Positions 54,279 through 63,943 of a DNA stretch of 64,000 nucleotides are shown here, piece after piece. The stretch's first letter is position 1; each line of letters starts with the position of its first letter. The position numbers were made by a program, and so were the translations under genes. This DNA comes from Stutzerimonas stutzeri (lineage in GTDB: Bacteria; Pseudomonadota; Gammaproteobacteria; Pseudomonadales; Pseudomonadaceae). The stretch spans positions 372,001 to 436,000 of the forward strand of contig NZ_PPXG01000004.1 in assembly GCF_002909485.1 (NCBI RefSeq). The letters are read 5' to 3'. Under the pieces are notes generated by a model. It had not been told where the DNA came from and searched no databases. It saw only the letters and a list, made by a program, of their open reading frames with translations.

Positions 54279-55154
54279 ATGAAAAAGACTCTGATGGCCA
54301 GTGCGGTGGGGGCGGTGATCGCCCTCGGTGCACATAGTGCTATGGCCGCCGCGCCTGCCGACTGGAGTTCGGTGGCAGCGACCGACGTCACGCTGTTCTA
54401 CCCAGGCGTATCGCCGGTGGAATGGATCACCAAGGGCACCGAGCACGGTGGAGCACGTGCCCTGAAAAAAGGCGAAACCTGTGCCGGCTGCCACTCCGAG
54501 GAAGTCGGTGACATGGGCACCAAGATGGCCAGCGGCAAGAAGCTTGAGCCCAGTCCGATCGATGGCAAGGCACCCTTCATCAATGCCAAGGTGCAGGCCG
54601 CCAACGATGGGGAAAACCTCTATCTGCGCTTCACCTGGAAGCAGCCGGCTGCCTCCGGCGCGGCTCCGATGGATGCCGACAACCCGGTCAAGATTGCCTA
54701 CATGCTCGAAGGCGGCTCCAAGGTCGAGCTGGCCGAGGCGGGCGGTTGCTGGGGCAGCTGCCACGGCGATGCGCGCACCATGCCAGGCGCTGCGGACACC
54801 AAGACCAAGTACGTCAAGGACGGCTCACTGGCCAACGGCGTCTACTACGACCTGAACCAGTGGCGCAGCGGTGAGAACAAGGCCTTCGACGGCCACGTCG
54901 CGACCGAGCGGGTGATGGAAGGTGGTCAGGCGCTGGTCGACGCTCAGGGCCAGCTCGACGGTGATACCTGGACAGTGGTATTCACGCGCAAATTCGCCGG
55001 TGGCGAAGGTGACGTGACCCTCGCGCCGGGAAACCTCTACAACTTCGGTTTCGCCATCCACGACGACAGTGCCACCGGACGTTACCACCACGTCTCCCTT
55101 GGCTACTCGCTGGGCATCGATGCTCAGGGCGACATTACCGCCGCCAAGCAATAA
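54279..55154 (+). CDS. nirB: NirB, cytochrome c-552
   Basis: A 291-residue periplasmic c-type cytochrome with a signal peptide (MKKTLMASAVGAVIALGAHSAMA) and an ethylbenzene-dehydrogenase-type heme-binding domain. One standard heme site is CAGCH (about 68-72). The second is CWGSCHGD (about 157-164), which is a CX3CH motif because Cys and Cys-His are separated by three residues (tgc tgg ggc agc tgc cac). This layout may give the second heme or be an altered site. The protein is thought to carry electrons to NirS. It is the last gene of nirSTB, followed by a hairpin. Confidence 0.92.
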   Translation: MKKTLMASAVGAVIALGAHSAMAAAPADWSSVAATDVTLFYPGVSPVEWITKGTEHGGARALKKGETCAGCHSEEVGDMGTKMASGKKLEPSPIDGKAPFINAKVQAANDGENLYLRFTWKQPAASGAAPMDADNPVKIAYMLEGGSKVELAEAGGCWGSCHGDARTMPGAADTKTKYVKDGSLANGVYYDLNQWRSGENKAFDGHVATERVMEGGQALVDAQGQLDGDTWTVVFTRKFAGGEGDVTLAPGNLYNFGFAIHDDSATGRYHHVSLGYSLGIDAQGDITAAKQ

Positions 55155-55171
55155 TTTGGTGGCAAGCAACG

Positions 55172-55190
55172 GGCCGGCGCAATGCCGGCC
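55172..55190 (+). terminator. Hairpin after nirB
   Basis: GGCCGGC (55172-55178) pairs perfectly with GCCGGCC (55184-55190) around GCAAT. The following bases (TTGTGCG) are not a T-run. It lies 17 bases after the nirB stop and probably ends or trims the nirSTB transcript. Confidence 0.6.
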
Positions 55191-55242
55191 TTGTGCGTGG
55201 GGCATATGACTGAAAATGGCTGGTGCTCCGCTGCAAGATCAT

Positions 55243-55256
55243 TTGATTGCAGTCAA
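55243..55256. promoter_or_regulatory. FNR/DNR box before nirM
   Basis: TTGATTGCAGTCAA has the same sequence as the box before nosR. It lies 208 bases before nirM, so nirMCFDLGH should have its own promoter and a long leader. Confidence 0.78.
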
Positions 55257-55372
55257 GGAAGCGGCGCATCGGCTCATTCATTCTGAGCCTGCCCGCACCG
55301 ATCGCGACGCAGCCGCTCTAAGCCTCGGCACCCATAAACAATGACCAAGGACAAAAGGTTGCCTAGCACAAG

Positions 55373-55415
55373 CGGTAAATTTACCGTGCACTTGCTCAGT
55401 GCGTTTTACTGAGCA
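55373..55415 (+). promoter_or_regulatory. Structured leader of nirM
   Basis: Two perfect inverted repeats lie side by side: CGGTAAATTTACCG (55373-55386, no loop) and TGCTCAGT/ACTGAGCA (55393-55400 and 55408-55415, seven-base loop). The first may be a protein operator or short hairpin, the second a stable RNA hairpin. Both lie between the DNR box and the nirM ribosome site. Confidence 0.7.
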
Positions 55416-55464
55416 CCCTTTGGGTGGGCGGTAACGTTCACCCTTTAGCCTTGAGGAAGATCTG

Positions 55465-55779
55465 ATGAAAAAAATTCTAATCCCGATGCTCGCCCTCGGC
55501 GGCGCGCTGGCCATGCAGCCGGCGCTGGCGCAAGACGGTGAAGCGCTGTTCAAGAGCAAGCCTTGCGCGGCCTGCCACAGCGTCGACACCAAGATGGTTG
55601 GCCCGGCCCTGAAAGAAGTTGCTGCCAAGAATGCCGGCGTCGAAGGCGCTGCCGACACCCTGGCCCTGCACATCAAAAACGGCAGCCAGGGCGTTTGGGG
55701 TCCGATCCCGATGCCGCCAAACCCAGTCACCGAAGAAGAAGCCAAGATCCTCGCCGAGTGGGTTCTTAGCCTCAAGTAA
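55465..55779 (+). CDS. nirM: Cytochrome c-551
   Basis: A 104-residue precursor of the small periplasmic cytochrome that donates electrons to NirS. The signal peptide is cut after ALA (residue 22), leaving an 82-residue mature form. Heme c is bound at CAACH (Cys34, Cys37, His38) and the Met ligand is in [10 protein letters not shown] (about 80-89). The sequence fits the P. stutzeri/P. aeruginosa c-551 family closely. First gene of nirMCFDLGH. Confidence 0.97.
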   Translation: MKKILIPMLALGGALAMQPALAQDGEALFKSKPCAACHSVDTKMVGPALKEVAAKNAGVEGAADTLALHIKNGSQGVWGPIPMPPNPVTEEEAKILAEWVLSLK

Positions 55780-55797
55780 GCTGCTCCGGAGGACGCC

Positions 55798-56139
55798 ATG
55801 ACAGTTGCCCGACACGCCGTTTCACGTCTGGGGCTGGCCCTGGCGTCCTTTCTCCTGTTTCCCCTTGCCCTGGCTGCAGCGCCCGCTGCTGATCGTCAGG
55901 CAAAGCTCGACCACCTGCTTCTTCAAGACTGTGGCTCCTGCCATGGTCTGCGCATGACCGGCGGCCTTGGCCCCGCGTTGACTCGCGAGGCGCTTGCCGG
56001 CAAACCCCGTGACAGTCTGATCGCCACCGTTACCCACGGCCGTCCTGGCACTGCCATGCCCGGCTGGAATGCCCTGCTCGACGAGCAGGACATCGCCTAT
56101 CTGGTTGACCGTCTTCTCGAAGGATATCCCAAGCCATGA
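55798..56139 (+). CDS. nirC: NirC, cytochrome c55X
   Basis: A 113-residue periplasmic monoheme cytochrome with a signal peptide (cut near AAA, residue 28) and CGSCH (Cys45, Cys48, His49). NirC can donate electrons to NirS and may serve in heme d1 assembly. It starts 18 bases after nirM, with GGAGG upstream, and overlaps nirF by four bases. Confidence 0.94.
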   Translation: MTVARHAVSRLGLALASFLLFPLALAAAPAADRQAKLDHLLLQDCGSCHGLRMTGGLGPALTREALAGKPRDSLIATVTHGRPGTAMPGWNALLDEQDIAYLVDRLLEGYPKP

Positions 56140-57311
56140 TTCGTCCTTTTCTGCTGTTGGCTGCGGTCGGTCTGCTCACTGCCTGCGCGCAACAGCCTTT
56201 GCGCGGTACCGGCGACCTCGGTGTAGTGGTGGAGCGTGCCACCGGCAGCCTGCAGATCATCGAGAGTAGCAACCAGAGCCGGATTGCCCGTATCGAAGGC
56301 CTGGGTGATCTCTCCCATGCCTCGGTGGTGTTCTCCCGTGATCAGCGTTACGCCTATGTGTTCGGCCGCGATGGCGGGCTGACCAAGGTCGACTTGCTGC
56401 GCCAGCGCATCGATCGCCGCGTGATCCAGGGCGGCAACAGCATCGGCGGGGCGATCAGCCAGGACGGCACTCTGATCGCCGTCGGCAACTATGAGCCCGG
56501 CGGGGTCAAGGTCTTTGACGCCAAGACGCTGGAGCTGGTGGCCGACATTCCCGCCACGCCGCTGGCCGATGGCAGCCGCAATGCTCGCGTGGTCGGCGTG
56601 ATCGACGTACCCGGCCGGCGCTTCATCTACAGCCTGTTCGATACCGACGAAACCTGGCTGCTGGATTTCAGCCAGGGCAACGAGCCGCTGATCACCCGTT
56701 TCGAGGGCATCGGTCGGCAGCCCTACGACGCGCTGCTGACGCCGGAGGGTCGCTACTACATCGCCGGGCTGTTCGGCGAGGACGGCATGGCCAAGATCGA
56801 CCTCTGGCACCCCGAGCGTGGCGTCGAGCGCATTCTTGACGGCTACGGTCGGGGCGAGCAGAAACTGCCGGTCTACAAGATGCCCCACCTGGAAGGCTGG
56901 ACCGTGGCCGGTAACCAGACCTTTGTACCTGCGGTCGGCCAGCACCGCGTGCTGGTGATGGATTCGCAGACCTGGCAACAGACCGCGGCCATCGACGTCG
57001 CCGGGCAGCCGATCTTCGTCATGGCGCGGCCGGACGCGCGGCAGATCTGGGTCAACTTCGCCCATCCTGATAATCACCGGGTGCAGGTCATAGACAGCGA
57101 GACCCATGAAATCATCGCCGACCTCGAACCCGGCCCTGCCGTGCTGCACATGGAATTCACCGCCCGCGGCGACCAGCTCTGGCTGTCGGTGCGTGATGGC
57201 GAGGAAATTCAGGTCTGGGACCCTTACACCCTGAAGCTGCTCAAGCGACTGCCAGCGCACAGTCCGAGCGGTATTTTCTTCAGCAGCCGCGCCTACGAGA
57301 CGGGGTTGTGA
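56136..57311 (+). CDS. nirF: NirF, heme d1 biosynthesis lipoprotein
   Basis: A 391-residue protein related to the d1 domain of NirS but without heme c. A lipobox LLTAC ends at Cys17, so it is anchored in the periplasm. It is needed for a late step of heme d1 formation, before NirN. Its eight-bladed propeller phrases match those of NirS and NirN (for example VFSRDQRYAYVFGRDG, about 65-80). It overlaps nirC by four bases and ends one base before nirD. Confidence 0.94.
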   Translation: MIRPFLLLAAVGLLTACAQQPLRGTGDLGVVVERATGSLQIIESSNQSRIARIEGLGDLSHASVVFSRDQRYAYVFGRDGGLTKVDLLRQRIDRRVIQGGNSIGGAISQDGTLIAVGNYEPGGVKVFDAKTLELVADIPATPLADGSRNARVVGVIDVPGRRFIYSLFDTDETWLLDFSQGNEPLITRFEGIGRQPYDALLTPEGRYYIAGLFGEDGMAKIDLWHPERGVERILDGYGRGEQKLPVYKMPHLEGWTVAGNQTFVPAVGQHRVLVMDSQTWQQTAAIDVAGQPIFVMARPDARQIWVNFAHPDNHRVQVIDSETHEIIADLEPGPAVLHMEFTARGDQLWLSVRDGEEIQVWDPYTLKLLKRLPAHSPSGIFFSSRAYETGL

Positions 57312-57312
57312 C

Positions 57313-57771
57313 ATGCACATTGATGCACTCAGCCGCCGCCTGATCGACCGCTACCAGCACGGCATGCCGCTGTGCGCCGAACCCTACCGCGCCATGGCCG
57401 ACGAACTCGGCTGCAGTGAAGGCGAGGTGTTGGCCTGTCTCGAGCAACTGCAGGAGGGCGGTGGCCTGTCGCGCATCGGCCCGGTGTTCGAACACAGCCG
57501 CGCTGGCGCCAGCACGCTGGTCGCGTTGGCCGTTCCCGAGGAGCGTCTGGAGCAGGTTGCGGCGCGCATCAATGCATTCCCCGAAGTGAACCACAACTAC
57601 TTGCGCGAGCACCGTTACAACCTCTGGTTCGTGCTGACAGGACCGGATCGAGCGCATATCGACGCTCTGCTTGCCGAGATCGAAGCCGACACCGGGCTGG
57701 TGCCCCTCGATTTGCCGATGCTGCACGCATTCCGCATCGACCTGGGCTTTCCGTTGGGAGATCCGTCATGA
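57313..57771 (+). CDS. nirD: NirD, siroheme decarboxylase subunit
   Basis: A 152-residue protein of the AsnC/Lrp-like AhbA/B family. With NirL, NirG and NirH it removes two acetate carboxyls from siroheme on the path to heme d1. An N-terminal HTH-like part (about 1-55) is followed by the active-site phrase NHNYLREHRYNLWFVL (about 94-109). By this phrase it pairs with NirG. It overlaps nirL by four bases. Confidence 0.93.
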   Translation: MHIDALSRRLIDRYQHGMPLCAEPYRAMADELGCSEGEVLACLEQLQEGGGLSRIGPVFEHSRAGASTLVALAVPEERLEQVAARINAFPEVNHNYLREHRYNLWFVLTGPDRAHIDALLAEIEADTGLVPLDLPMLHAFRIDLGFPLGDPS

Positions 57772-58280
57772 CCAGTTGCCTGAACGAACTGCAGGCGATG
57801 CAGTTGCGTCGTCTGCTCGAGACCGGGCTGCCACTGGCCGCGCGCCCTTATCAACGCCTGGCCGAGCAGATAGGGAGCGTCGAGGAGCAGGTGCTCCTGC
57901 AGATCCAGCGCTGGCAGGAGGAGGGGCTGTTCCGTCGTGTGGGGCTGGTGCTAAAGCATCGCGCTCTGGGTTTTCGCGCCAACGCCATGCTGGTGATGGA
58001 CATCCCTGATGCGCAGGTGGACGAAATTGGCCGGCGGCTTGGCCAGGCGGCCGGAGTCAACCTCTGCTATCAGCGTCCGCGGCGTTTGCCGCAGTGGCCG
58101 TACAACTTGTTCTGTATGGTTCATGGTCGCGAGCGTGAGCAGGTCTGCCTGTTGATCGAGCAGCTGCTGGCCGATAACGGCCTCAGCGATGTGCCGCACC
58201 AGCTGCTGTTCAGCACGCGGGCCTTCAAACAGTGCGGTGGCCGCTTCGCGCCGCCGCTAAGGGAAGTCGTCAATGGATGA
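57768..58280 (+). CDS. nirL: NirL, siroheme decarboxylase subunit
   Basis: A 170-residue member of the same Lrp-like family. The active-site phrase is CYQRPRRLPQWPYNLFCMVHGR (about 102-123, region), which differs from NirD and NirG but matches NirH, so L and H are one type and D and G the other. It has a longer C-terminal tail than NirD. It overlaps both neighbours by four and eight bases, suggesting equal synthesis of all subunits. Confidence 0.93.
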   Translation: MTSCLNELQAMQLRRLLETGLPLAARPYQRLAEQIGSVEEQVLLQIQRWQEEGLFRRVGLVLKHRALGFRANAMLVMDIPDAQVDEIGRRLGQAAGVNLCYQRPRRLPQWPYNLFCMVHGREREQVCLLIEQLLADNGLSDVPHQLLFSTRAFKQCGGRFAPPLREVVNG

Positions 58281-58716
58281 GCTAGATCGGCAACTGATCA
58301 ATCGCCTGCAGCACGGTCTGCCGCTAGTGCGCCATCCCTGGGAGGCTTTGGCTGAAGAATTGGGCAGCACCGCCGAGGTCTTGCGCCTGCGGGTTCAGGC
58401 CCTGCTGGACGACGGCACACTGACCCGCTTCGGCCCGATGTTCGACATTGATCGTCTCGGCGGCGCCTTCACCCTGGCGGCGTTGTCGGTGCCCGAGGCG
58501 CGCTTCGATGCCGTTGCCGCGCAGCTGGAGGCGATGCCCGAGGTGGCGCACAACTATCGTCGTGAACACCAGTGGAACATGTGGTTCGTGCTTGGTTGCG
58601 AGACCCCCCAGGGCATCGCCGAGAGCATCGCACGCATCGAGGCCGATACCGGCCTGGCAGTGCTGAATTTGCCGAAGGAGGAAACCTATCATGTCGGTTT
58701 GCACTTCCCCGTTTGA
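58273..58716 (+). CDS. nirG: NirG, siroheme decarboxylase subunit
   Basis: A 147-residue paralogue of NirD; the conserved phrase reads AHNYRREHQWNMWFVLG (about 94-110). It acts with the other NirD/L/G/H proteins in converting siroheme to didecarboxysiroheme. It overlaps nirL by eight bases and nirH by 26, an unusually long overlap. Confidence 0.93.
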   Translation: MDELDRQLINRLQHGLPLVRHPWEALAEELGSTAEVLRLRVQALLDDGTLTRFGPMFDIDRLGGAFTLAALSVPEARFDAVAAQLEAMPEVAHNYRREHQWNMWFVLGCETPQGIAESIARIEADTGLAVLNLPKEETYHVGLHFPV

Positions 58717-59197
58717 CGAAGGCCTGACCCGCCGCCTGATCGAGCTGACCGAGGCAGGCCTGCCTCTGGTGGCCGATCCCTGGGCATGGCTTGCCGAAGG
58801 GCTTGGAATCGACGTCGACGACGCGCTGGCCCTGCTGCAGCGGCTACAGGCCGACGGTGCCATCCGCCGGGTCGCGGCGATCCCCAACCACTACCGTCTC
58901 GGCTATCGACACAACGGCATGACCGTGTGGGACGTCGACGACGCTGAAATCGCCCGGCTGGGTGCGCTGATCGGTGCGCAGCCCTTCGTCAGCCACTGCT
59001 ATCGCCGACCACGCCAGGAGGGCTGGCCGTATAACCTGTTTGCCATGGTGCACGGGCGTGACGCCAGTGACATCGAGGCTTATCGCAATCAGATTCGCGC
59101 GCTGCTTGGCAATGCCTGTCGGGCGAACGATATGCTGGTGTCCAGCCGTATCCTGAAAAAGACCGGTCTGCGTCTGGCCGGGCAACGCCGCGCCTGA
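58691..59197 (+). CDS. nirH: NirH, siroheme decarboxylase subunit
   Basis: A 168-residue paralogue of NirL with SHCYRRPRQEGWPYNLFAMVHGR (about 98-120, region). It is the last gene of nirMCFDLGH. Its start inside nirG (26 bases) was chosen because AAGGAGG lies just upstream (58675-58682). A small hairpin at about 59203-59225 follows the stop. Confidence 0.93.
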   Translation: MSVCTSPFDEGLTRRLIELTEAGLPLVADPWAWLAEGLGIDVDDALALLQRLQADGAIRRVAAIPNHYRLGYRHNGMTVWDVDDAEIARLGALIGAQPFVSHCYRRPRQEGWPYNLFAMVHGRDASDIEAYRNQIRALLGNACRANDMLVSSRILKKTGLRLAGQRRA

Positions 59198-59398
59198 CCA
59201 TCACGCACGATGCCGTGGCGTGCGTTCAGCATCTGCTGAGCGCAGCCCGGCACTGATACGACCCTCGCGATTGCGTGGCAGATAGCCTCAAAAGCAGTGT
59301 CCCTGATGCCGCCGTAAAGCTGCAGCCCCCGCCACGTATGGCTTCGCAGCAACCTCCTGAATTCCAAGGAATGCCCTACTGTAACGTTCGGGTTTTTC

Positions 59399-59412
59399 TT
59401 GATTGCCATCAA
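59399..59412. promoter_or_regulatory. FNR/DNR box before norC
   Basis: TTGATTGCCATCAA is a perfect TTGAT-N4-ATCAA palindrome, 57 bases before the norC ATG. It should activate norCB in the presence of NO and absence of oxygen. Confidence 0.87.
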
Positions 59413-59469
59413 GCAGGTTTCGATAGCCCCCTTCTTAAACTGGCCACGCCAAGCCATGAGGAGGCGACC

Positions 59470-61379
<1,910 letters not shown>

Positions 61380-61400
61380 GATAAATTGCAATGAGGATCA

Positions 61401-61437
61401 ACGGCCCGGCTGGTAACAGCGGGCCGTTTTGCTTTTT
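61401..61437 (+). terminator. Rho-independent terminator between norB and norD
   Basis: ACGGCCCG (61401-61408) pairs perfectly with CGGGCCGT (61420-61427), followed by TTT and, after GC, TTTTT. It should separate norCB from norD, which then depends on read-through or its own promoter. Confidence 0.88.
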
Positions 61438-61461
61438 CAGTGCCAGAACGGAGTAAGCGCC

Positions 61462-63303
61462 ATGGCTTTTACCATCGAAGTGGAAGAGTGGGTCGGCAGT
61501 GTCTGGCACCGCTTCATCACCCGTCGCGCCAGCCCGGATTTCCCCGAGGCACGGGTTGATCTGGAGAGCATGCAGCGCTCGCTGTCACTGATGTTCCGCG
61601 CTATGGGTGGGGCCAGCGGTGTCGGCGTCGAAGCCGCCAGCGCGCGGGATCTGGTGCTGCGGCGCAACCTGCTGCAACAAGTGGCCGGTACCTGCATGCA
61701 ACTGCCGGTGGCCTGGTGCGACAGCAGTAACCTACGGCTTCCACAAAGCCTTGCGGTGTACCCGGAAGTCTCGCTCAATCAGGATCTTTATCGCTGGCTG
61801 GCGCTGATCGCAGCGCAGGCCAGTCAGATGCGCCACTGGGCACGCGACAATCAGCGCTGGACACAGACGCTGCTCGACCAGTTTCCGGCCATGCGCCCGC
61901 GATATCAGCGTCTGGTGGAGGCACACCTTCAGTTGCGCCCGGATCCAAAACAATTGCCCAAGGCTGAGGCTGCGCTGGAAGTAGCGCTTTGTCAGGCCCT
62001 GCGCGAGCCTGGCAGCGTCACCCAGTTCCCACGTAGCGAGCGCGCCCCTTGGCCATTGCCGTTGTGGCTCTACCCGGCGGAAAACCTTGGTGAGCCCCAG
62101 GCCGTCTATCGAGCCGAGGAGGGCGAAGGGAATCTGGAAACCCCGCCTAGCGGTGAGTCCCGCCAGCGCAAGCGTGCCCGGCGCGTCGACGATAGTTCCA
62201 GCAAGGGCGGCCTGTTGCTGTTCCGACTGGAAAACCTGTTCAGCTGGTCCGAGCATGTCGAGCTGGATCGCTGCGAAGACGATACCGAAGATCTGGATGC
62301 GGCCCGCGTCGCCGAGGACCTGGATGAACTGGCGTTGTCGCGCCAGCGCATGCGTCAGGGGGGCGGCCTGAAGCTCGATCTGGACCTGCCTGCCGCAGAC
62401 TTCGACGATGTCCCGTTGGGGGAGGGCATCAAACTGCCCGAATGGGACTATCGCAAACAGTGCTTGCAGAAGGACTTCGTCAATCTGCAGATGATGTTGC
62501 CTTGCGGTTCCGAACCCAAGCCGTTGCCGCTGCGCCTGTCGCCGCTGGCAAGGCGTTTGCGCCGTCAGTTCGAGCATTTGCGCAACGACCGCCAGTGGTT
62601 GCGTCAGCAACCTCAGGGCTCGGAGCTGGACATGCAGGCCTGGCTGGACTTTTACGTCGAGCGACAGAACGGCCAGTGCGTCGAGCGCGGACTGTTCATG
62701 GAGCAGCGGCAGAGCCGCCGTGATCTGGCCTGTCTGCTACTGGCCGATCTATCCATGTCCACCGATGCGCATCTGGATAACGAGCATCGGGTGATCGACG
62801 TGGTCATCGACAGCCTGCTGCTATTCGGTGAGGCACTGTCGGCGGTCGGCGATCCGTTCGCGCTTTATGGCTTTTCGTCACTGCGTCGTCAGCAAGTGCG
62901 TATGCAGGAACTCAAGAGTTTCCGCCAGCCCTATGGCGATGAGACCCGTGGTCGAATCCAGGCGCTCAAGCCCGGTTACTACACCCGCATGGGCGCTGCC
63001 ATCCGCCAGGCCACCGAGCTGCTCGGCAACTGCAAGCAGCGGCGCAAGCTGCTGTTGTTGGTGACCGACGGCAAGCCGAACGACCTGGATCTCTACGAAG
63101 GCCGTTACGGTGTCGAAGACACCCGTCAGGCTGTCATGGAGGCGCGCAAGCAGGGTCTGCTGCCGTTCTGCATCACTATCGACCGTGAGGCCGGCGATTA
63201 CCTGCCGTACATGTTCGGCGCCAATGGCTACACCCTGATCAAGGAACCGCAACAGCTCCCATTCCGTCTGCCGCAGCTGTACAAACAGCTGACCCAGCCG
63301 TAA
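61462..63303 (+). CDS. norD: NorD, VWA-domain accessory protein of NO reductase
   Basis: A 613-residue cytoplasmic protein that works with the NirQ/NorQ ATPase to load non-heme iron into NorB. The C-terminal von Willebrand A domain (about 420-613) has an intact MIDAS motif DLSMS (Asp429, Ser431, Ser433). The N-terminal 400 residues are the large NorD-specific helical region. ATG 61462 was chosen as the family N-terminus starts at MAFTIEVEEWVG. It comes after the norB terminator, and a second terminator follows its stop. Confidence 0.95.
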   Translation: MAFTIEVEEWVGSVWHRFITRRASPDFPEARVDLESMQRSLSLMFRAMGGASGVGVEAASARDLVLRRNLLQQVAGTCMQLPVAWCDSSNLRLPQSLAVYPEVSLNQDLYRWLALIAAQASQMRHWARDNQRWTQTLLDQFPAMRPRYQRLVEAHLQLRPDPKQLPKAEAALEVALCQALREPGSVTQFPRSERAPWPLPLWLYPAENLGEPQAVYRAEEGEGNLETPPSGESRQRKRARRVDDSSSKGGLLLFRLENLFSWSEHVELDRCEDDTEDLDAARVAEDLDELALSRQRMRQGGGLKLDLDLPAADFDDVPLGEGIKLPEWDYRKQCLQKDFVNLQMMLPCGSEPKPLPLRLSPLARRLRRQFEHLRNDRQWLRQQPQGSELDMQAWLDFYVERQNGQCVERGLFMEQRQSRRDLACLLLADLSMSTDAHLDNEHRVIDVVIDSLLLFGEALSAVGDPFALYGFSSLRRQQVRMQELKSFRQPYGDETRGRIQALKPGYYTRMGAAIRQATELLGNCKQRRKLLLLVTDGKPNDLDLYEGRYGVEDTRQAVMEARKQGLLPFCITIDREAGDYLPYMFGANGYTLIKEPQQLPFRLPQLYKQLTQP

Positions 63304-63683
63304 CGGCGCCCGATGCCTCAACGCATACCGTAGGGCGGGCTTCAGCCCGCCATTTTTGGACGGTACTGGGTTGCGATCTTGCGTTGTAATCGGTCAGGTG
63401 GGGGCTTTTCGCTTCGGGGTTCTCTGGGAGAGCTGGCTCGTTTCGGGTTTCTGGTGGGCTGAAGCCCACCCTACGGTCCCGGCGAGCAGATCGCGACGTG
63501 GTTGCCTCTTTAGGTTATGCCGCCATGTACCTCGTGTGCGGGGGCTACGGCTCATCGCGAACCTGTAGGGCGGGCTTCAGGCATGTAGGGTGGATGTCGC
63601 TTTTCACATCCACCGTGCACACCGTTCGGTGGGTCGATGAAGCGTGATCCACCCTACGGACTGCGGCCTCGTCGGGAAGGCCG
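63304..63683. repeat. Repeat-rich intergenic region after norD
   Basis: No gene is seen in these 380 bases. GGGCGGGCTTCAG occurs at about 63333 and 63569, with a related inverted form GGGCTGAAGCCCACCCTAC at 63457-63475; GTAGGGTGGATG (63587-63598) faces ATCCACCCTACGG (63648-63660). These are the same intergenic repeat types seen in the phhA-phhB gap. Confidence 0.75.
63334..63351 (+). terminator. Terminator after norD
   Basis: GGCGGGC (63334-63340) pairs with GCCCGCC (63345-63351) around TTCA, followed by ATTTTTGG. The sequence TAGGGCGGGCTTCAGCCCGC is also a widespread Pseudomonas intergenic repeat, so the terminator may be repeat-derived. Confidence 0.8.
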
Positions 63684-63875
63684 TTAAAACAGATAGCGCG
63701 GCAACCATACGATCATCACCGCGCAGAAGACTGTGAGGCCGATGCAAAACCACAGGAAGCGCCGCTGCCGGCGTTCCGGAGCGCTGTCGGCGTGTTTCGG
63801 TAGCGGCATGCCGCAATTGCTGCACTCGGCTTCCTGTGGAGGGTTGTCCTGCTGGCAATACAGGCATCTGGGCAT
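63684..63875 (-). CDS. Small zinc-ribbon protein with C-terminal membrane helix
   Basis: A 63-residue protein. The N-terminus has two Cys pairs, CLYCQQ (4-7) and CSNCGM (18-21), forming a zinc ribbon; a basic stretch (RRQRRF) leads to one membrane helix (about 41-60, LWFCIGLTVFCAVMIVWL). Similar small proteins in Pseudomonas denitrification loci are sometimes called DnrP, but I do not see enough to assign that name. It lies 68 bases after a Crp/Fnr-family gene on the same strand and may be its operon partner. Confidence 0.65.
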   Translation of the reverse strand: MPRCLYCQQDNPPQEAECSNCGMPLPKHADSAPERRQRRFLWFCIGLTVFCAVMIVWLPRYLF

Positions 63876-63943
63876 GGCGGCGCTCCTGTCGGTCGATACA
63901 GCCTGACACGGCGGGAAAACCGCGGGCTTTGACGACGATCAAC

